Source: Isoetes taiwanensis (taxonomy: Eukaryota > Streptophyta > Lycopodiopsida > Isoetales > Isoetaceae). From it: 64,000 nt of DNA. The position numbers and the translations under genes are program-made. Below are positions 58,511-64,000 of this stretch, one piece after another (within the stretch, counting starts at the first letter, position 1; every line of letters begins with the position of its first letter). The stretch lies in the NCBI GenBank assembly GCA_021234155.1, contig JAJEKV010000013.1, forward strand, positions 1,439,787 through 1,503,786, given 5' to 3'. The notes below the pieces were generated by a model. It was not told where the DNA came from. It saw only the letters and a program-made list of their open reading frames with translations, and searched no databases.

Positions 58511-59721
58511 TTTTGACAGGGAGCCGGCGAATCAAGGCAAGCAAATTTCTCTGGTATGATTTTAACCCAGTCTCTGAAGTAGTGGAGTTCTTCGAAGCTT
58601 TTTGTTTCTTCCATTCTTACCTGTTGCCAAGATCTCGCCATTGTTTTCCTTCTCCGACTCAGCAGCATGCTGAAGCCAGCCCTGTAGCGAATACCTACAC
58701 AAAGAAATGAAATGAAACTCTGCAAAAAGATTACCTCAAGAGTTTCTGTACATCTTTCCTGGCCATGAGGTTGGCTTCAGTGGTGCATTTTGGAGGCGAG
58801 TATCAGTCTGGAGAAGCTACAAAAAGCTTCAATCCGATGTGTAATCGTTGCTTAATCCAAGAAATTTTATCTAACATCTGGACTGTAGCCAGAGTGCCAT
58901 ATTTCAACCTATATCCATCAGATTTTTGCAGAAAAAACCAGGACGGTAGCAGATATAGTCGCCTTTAATGTGGTAAGCTTGAGGTCCTGCACTTTAGAAA
59001 GAGGGCTTTGTAATGCAAATGGCAATCAGAGCTTCGGAAAAATGAGTATCCGGCTAGGAATGGCGAGTCTGATTCACCCAAGTATTTGTTTACTCAGGAA
59101 GAAAAGATAAACAATCTAACACGGTTGAATGATACTTTAGTGAAAGAGGTCAGTTCTTTGAGGTCTTGATTTCTTTAGCTCTACCGAAACAAGCTGGATT
59201 TCCAATACCTGAATCCGATTTGCCTTGTTTCAATGTGCCTATCGATTCTGGTTATTGAATTAGTTTTTGTTTTTTGCAGAGGCTTTTCATTCTCATTTAT
59301 ATTATTTATATTAACCTATTTGTTACGTATAGGGCCAGAGTCTTGGCATCGCATCAGAAATCCTCCTTTGTAGCAAAAAGGTAGACTATTGTGGTGTTCT
59401 AGCCGATCATACATAAGGTATGAAAACGTTTTTACTCCTTCCAGCTTAAATCTTCCCTGTTAATATATGCATCTATATACATCGATTGCCCTTTGAAATC
59501 ATGGATAAGACGTAAGCGTGTTAAACAATTATGAAAATTGTCTCATTCCCTACTAGAAGATAGGGACTAATTGTTTGTGTTATTGATGTAGGGCATCAAA
59601 TTCTATTTCGAGCCACACCTACCAGTTCGCATTTAAACAAACATTTTGGTTAATTTAAGAAAAAAAACTTAACATTTCATCCCTATATTGACTCAAATGC
59701 ATTATTTTAACAAAGTTTAAC

Positions 59722-59723
<2 letters not shown>
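58511..59723 (+). other. Coding-like stretches, not recognised
   Basis: 58765-58968 is an open frame of 67 codons, and 59043-59148 reads YPARNGESDSPKYLF followed by QEEKINNLTRLNDTLVKE, which looks like a coiled coil ending near a splice donor. No family assigned. They may be exons of one gene with the 54-55 kb pieces, but nothing links them. Confidence 0.3.
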
Positions 59724-59767
<44 letters not shown>

Positions 59768-59789
59768 ATATATATCTATATATATATAT
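59724..59789. repeat. (TA)n microsatellite
   Basis: TA repeat with CTATATATATCTATATAT interruptions at the left edge of repeat G3. Confidence 0.95.
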
Positions 59790-61277
59790 CAATATCAATC
59801 ATATATATGTTCTTATGTTTGTCGCGCTTATCCGACCGTCCGTTCGAGATCCTACGGCCCACGTGGCTTTGGGACGTATCTTACGGCTCAGATGGCTTGG
59901 GGATTCTATATATATTCTATATAGACGATCCTACGGTCCAGGTTGATTTGATCCTGATCGTCGGTTCAAGATCCTACGGCTCACGTTGCTTGGGGACACA
60001 TCCTACGGCCCAGATGGCTTGGGAGTTTCTATATAGACTTTATGTAATCGATCCTACGGCCCAGGTTGCTCTTGATCCTGATCGTCGAACCGAGATCCTA
60101 CGGCTCACGTTGCTTGGCACATATCTTACGGTCCACATGGCTTTGGGAATTATATGTAATAGATCCTACGGCTCATATTGCTTTTATATGGTGAGATCTT
60201 GATCGTTGATCGAGTCTAAGATCCTAAGGCTCATGTTGAATGCTCGTCCCTTAAGGAAAGGCTTCTAAAATTTTTTATGTTATTGGGAGGATTTGAACCC
60301 TGGACCTCAACCCCCCAAACCCCCCACTCTAACCACTAGACCAAGCATTAATTCCATGAATGATTTATGTTTCAAATATGCTTAAGGGTAATGTTCTAAT
60401 TAAGATAAAATAGAATATAACATTCTAGATAGTTCAAGAAAGTTCTAGAATGTTCGAGGCTCTAGAAAGTTGTAAAATCTTCTAGAATGTTCTAGAAAGT
60501 TCGTAATTTCTAGAATGTTTTGGAATATAAGAGAATCTAGGGGAATTTAAGAGAATCCTTCGAAAAGTCCCAAATTGTTCCAATAAGTTCTAGAATGTAG
60601 GGGAATCTTCCAAAATGTAAGGGATAGGAAAATACTTCGTTAAAGTTCTAGGATGTTTTGAAAGTTTGAGAATGCTCGAGGAAAAGTTCTAGAATGTTCT
60701 AGAAATTTCTAGAATGTAAGAGAATCCAGGAGAATTAAAGGCTCATAAATTGTAAGAGAATGTAGGAGAATATTTACAAGCCTAACGGAATCTCTTAAAA
60801 TCTAGTTGAATCTAAGGGAATCTTCATAATATCTAAGGGAATCTAAGAAAATCTTGATGAAATCTTAGAGTTTTTTTTAAGGTTTTGCAAAGAGCCACAA
60901 TAGAATGTTCTAAAATGTTTCATAATAAAGGTGTACAATATAAATCTTGAAAAAAAAATGTTCCAGATGCTCAGGGCAAGCGCCTGAGTCTAAAAATAGA
61001 AAGTGTTTTAGAAATGTTGCACAGATCCAAAATAGATTATTTTGAAAGGTTCTAAATGCTCATGGGTAAGCACCTCAATCAAAATAGAAAATTCTAAGAG
61101 AATCTAGGGGAATCTTCATGGATGCTAAATATAGTACATAGAATGTTGAAGAATATAGAGGAATGACAAGAGAATCTCAGTAGAATCGTTGGTTACCTAG
61201 AGCACTACGAGGGGCCTTTGCAACTAGAAGAACGTTGCTAAAACTAGAACAATGCAATCGTAGGACGTGTTAAATTT

Positions 61278-61280
<3 letters not shown>
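59790..61280 (-). repeat. Repeat G3 (full-length, inverted)
   Basis: Reverse-oriented copy of G2: GTCGCGCTTATCCGACCGTC at the left, GCCGTAGGATC block in reverse, SINE head (60289-60343), TCTAGAA satellite, and ACGTGTTAAATTTCTT at the right next to (TA)n. Confidence 0.85.
60289..60343 (-). promoter_or_regulatory. tRNA-derived Pol III promoter (SINE head) in G3
   Basis: Minus strand A box TGGTCTAGTGG (60343-60333) and B box GGTTCAAATCC (60299-60289), the latter with one substitution from consensus. Confidence 0.8.
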
Positions 61281-63044
<1,764 letters not shown>

Positions 63045-63131
63045 TATATATATATATATATACAAGTATTTGTACTATCAGTGGGTTTATCAACTATGGT
63101 TTATCAACATCTGTAAGAACATATATAGATC

Positions 63132-63220
<89 letters not shown>

Positions 63221-63290
63221 AGTATTTGTACTATCAGTGGGTTTATCAACTATGGTTTATCAACATCTGTAAGTAAAGTGCAAGATTAAG
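63045..63290. repeat. Duplicated 56-bp flank around (TA)n
   Basis: ACAAGTATTTGTACTATCAG and the next 36 bases occur at 63062-63117 and again at 63218-63273, with AAGAACATATATAGATCAGA and (TA)n (63135-63217) between. The inserted piece equals the right end of the G repeats. It looks like a truncated G end inside a duplicated TA flank. Confidence 0.8.
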
Positions 63291-63412
63291 AAGATCGGCA
63301 TATGCCCATGAATGTGAATCAATTGTAAAGTTAGAAGGAAACTTTGAACTAAAAGCCAAAGAGGAATATTCACCAGTAAAGGATCGCAAAAGAAACATAC
63401 ACGAGAGATTCC

Positions 63413-63547
63413 AAAATTCATTTGGCGGCTTCTTGTAGGTAAGGATGATTCTCCTGGGTTACGGCTTATTGTAGGTAAGGATGATCTCAAAATTCATTTG
63501 GCGGCTTCTTGTAGGTAAGGATGATTCTCCTGGGTTACGGCTTATTG
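63413..63547 (+). repeat. 75-bp tandem duplication
   Basis: The block starting AAAATTCATTTGGCGGCTTC and running through GGGTTACGGCTTATTG occurs at 63413-63472 and 63488-63547. The second copy continues into an open frame; the first is joined by GTAGGTAAGGATGATC. Confidence 0.85.
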
Positions 63548-64000
63548 CACAGGCTCTTACCTACTGTATCCCTTTTGGTAAAGTCACACTCAAACCTGTT
63601 CTTCCATGGAGTTTATTTTATGAGTTGCGGCCTTATCATAATGCTTCTCCATTCTTAAAGGGATTGTTAGATTCACGGCACACGATCAAAACTTTATTTC
63701 ACATCGGTCCAACCGCCAGGTATACAGATTGATCGCACCTTGTTGGTGGATCCCTCGGTAGACAATCAACCACTTTGCTTTCTGATGCACCCATTGACTC
63801 AAAGACGTTGGAAAAGTGCTGGAATCTTAACTATTGCAAAGATGGTATTTCAGGCCGATTCTTCGACATGGGAGGCTTTTGATTAAAGTTTCTATTGGGG
63901 CGATGGGATAGAGTTCTTTGGCAAAAAGTTGCTGATTTTCTACACCTATTCTCGCCACACCAAGAAGATATTTTGGTATGGGTTTGTCATGAAGAAATTA
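63548..64000 (+). pseudogene. Unrecognised coding-like fragment running off the window
   Basis: 63548-63732 reads TLKPVLPWSLFYELRPYH and SPFLKGLLDSRHTIKTLF. After a stop, another frame near 63880-64000 reads GRWDRVLWQKVADFLHLFSP then HQEDILVWVCHEE. Composition looks like real protein, and the two may be parts of one gene separated by frameshifts. I considered large HEAT-repeat proteins such as the proteasome activator PA200 but cannot match it. The sequence continues beyond the window. Confidence 0.35.

Noticed and set aside
59807-60202. 131-codon ORF and its relatives at 25166, 39632 and 62630 with repeated AQVALDPDRR-like text
   Set aside because: They are the GCCGTAGGATC tandem modules of the G repeats read in one frame; the pattern follows the DNA repeat, not a protein.

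Overview
This window is nuclear DNA of a land plant. The gene fragments in it are plant-type: leucine-rich repeat receptor, plastid 3-oxoacyl-ACP synthase I with introns, a NUP205-like nucleoporin, a 2-oxoglutarate dioxygenase and a Rab GTPase. GT-AG introns, tRNA-derived SINE heads and very long (TA)n arrays are everywhere. A Penelope/telomerase-type reverse transcriptase (RT) makes a non-flowering lineage (fern, lycophyte, bryophyte, gymnosperm) more likely than an angiosperm, but that is inference. I see no clearly intact host gene. The window is mostly transposable elements and broken gene pieces.

The main content is a group of related retroelements that sit between (TA)n microsatellites and share one layout. 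A long direct repeat, called LTR or pLTR here, ends in a short TATATAT. It is followed by an internal domain that opens with a stem-loop and ends with a structured tail containing CGGTAGG-WGG-KAGG. Then comes (TA)n and a second copy of the long repeat. Element 1 (1-8475, plus strand) is the coding member: ORF1 (1008-2696), a Penelope-like RT broken by several frameshifts (2978-5197), and a small acidic protein inside its LTR (6576-6911). Family F (13525-23610, minus) keeps only the RT C-terminus and a broken homologue of the small acidic protein. The A-D array (25540-36178, minus) and the E pair (40199-45868, minus) have lost all recognisable RT coding. In the A-D array the outer LTR copies (A, D) contain two GT-AG introns and the inner copies (B, C) lack exactly those introns, so spliced RNA was copied back into DNA.

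Layout: 1-8475 element 1; 8476-13364 host-like DNA with LRR, KAS I and NUP205-like pseudogene pieces; 13365-23610 family F; 24371-25540 repeat G1; 25540-36178 A-D array; 36270-38520 host-like DNA with a Rab fragment and a cluster of palindromes; 38530-40040 repeat G2; 40199-45868 E pair; 45927-52590 two copies of a 1.67 kb segment with a dioxygenase exon, separated by a GAATCT-rich satellite and ending at a foldback element; 52591-59723 mostly unrecognised DNA with exon-like stretches; 59790-63044 repeats G3 and G4 as a large inverted repeat around a compound TA/ATAGAT microsatellite; 63045-64000 small duplications and an unrecognised coding-like stretch.

Paralogous copies differ mainly at CAG/CTG/CCG sites, often with small indels. 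This looks like uncorrected long-read basecalling error at methylated CHG sites, so several frameshifts reported here may not be real.
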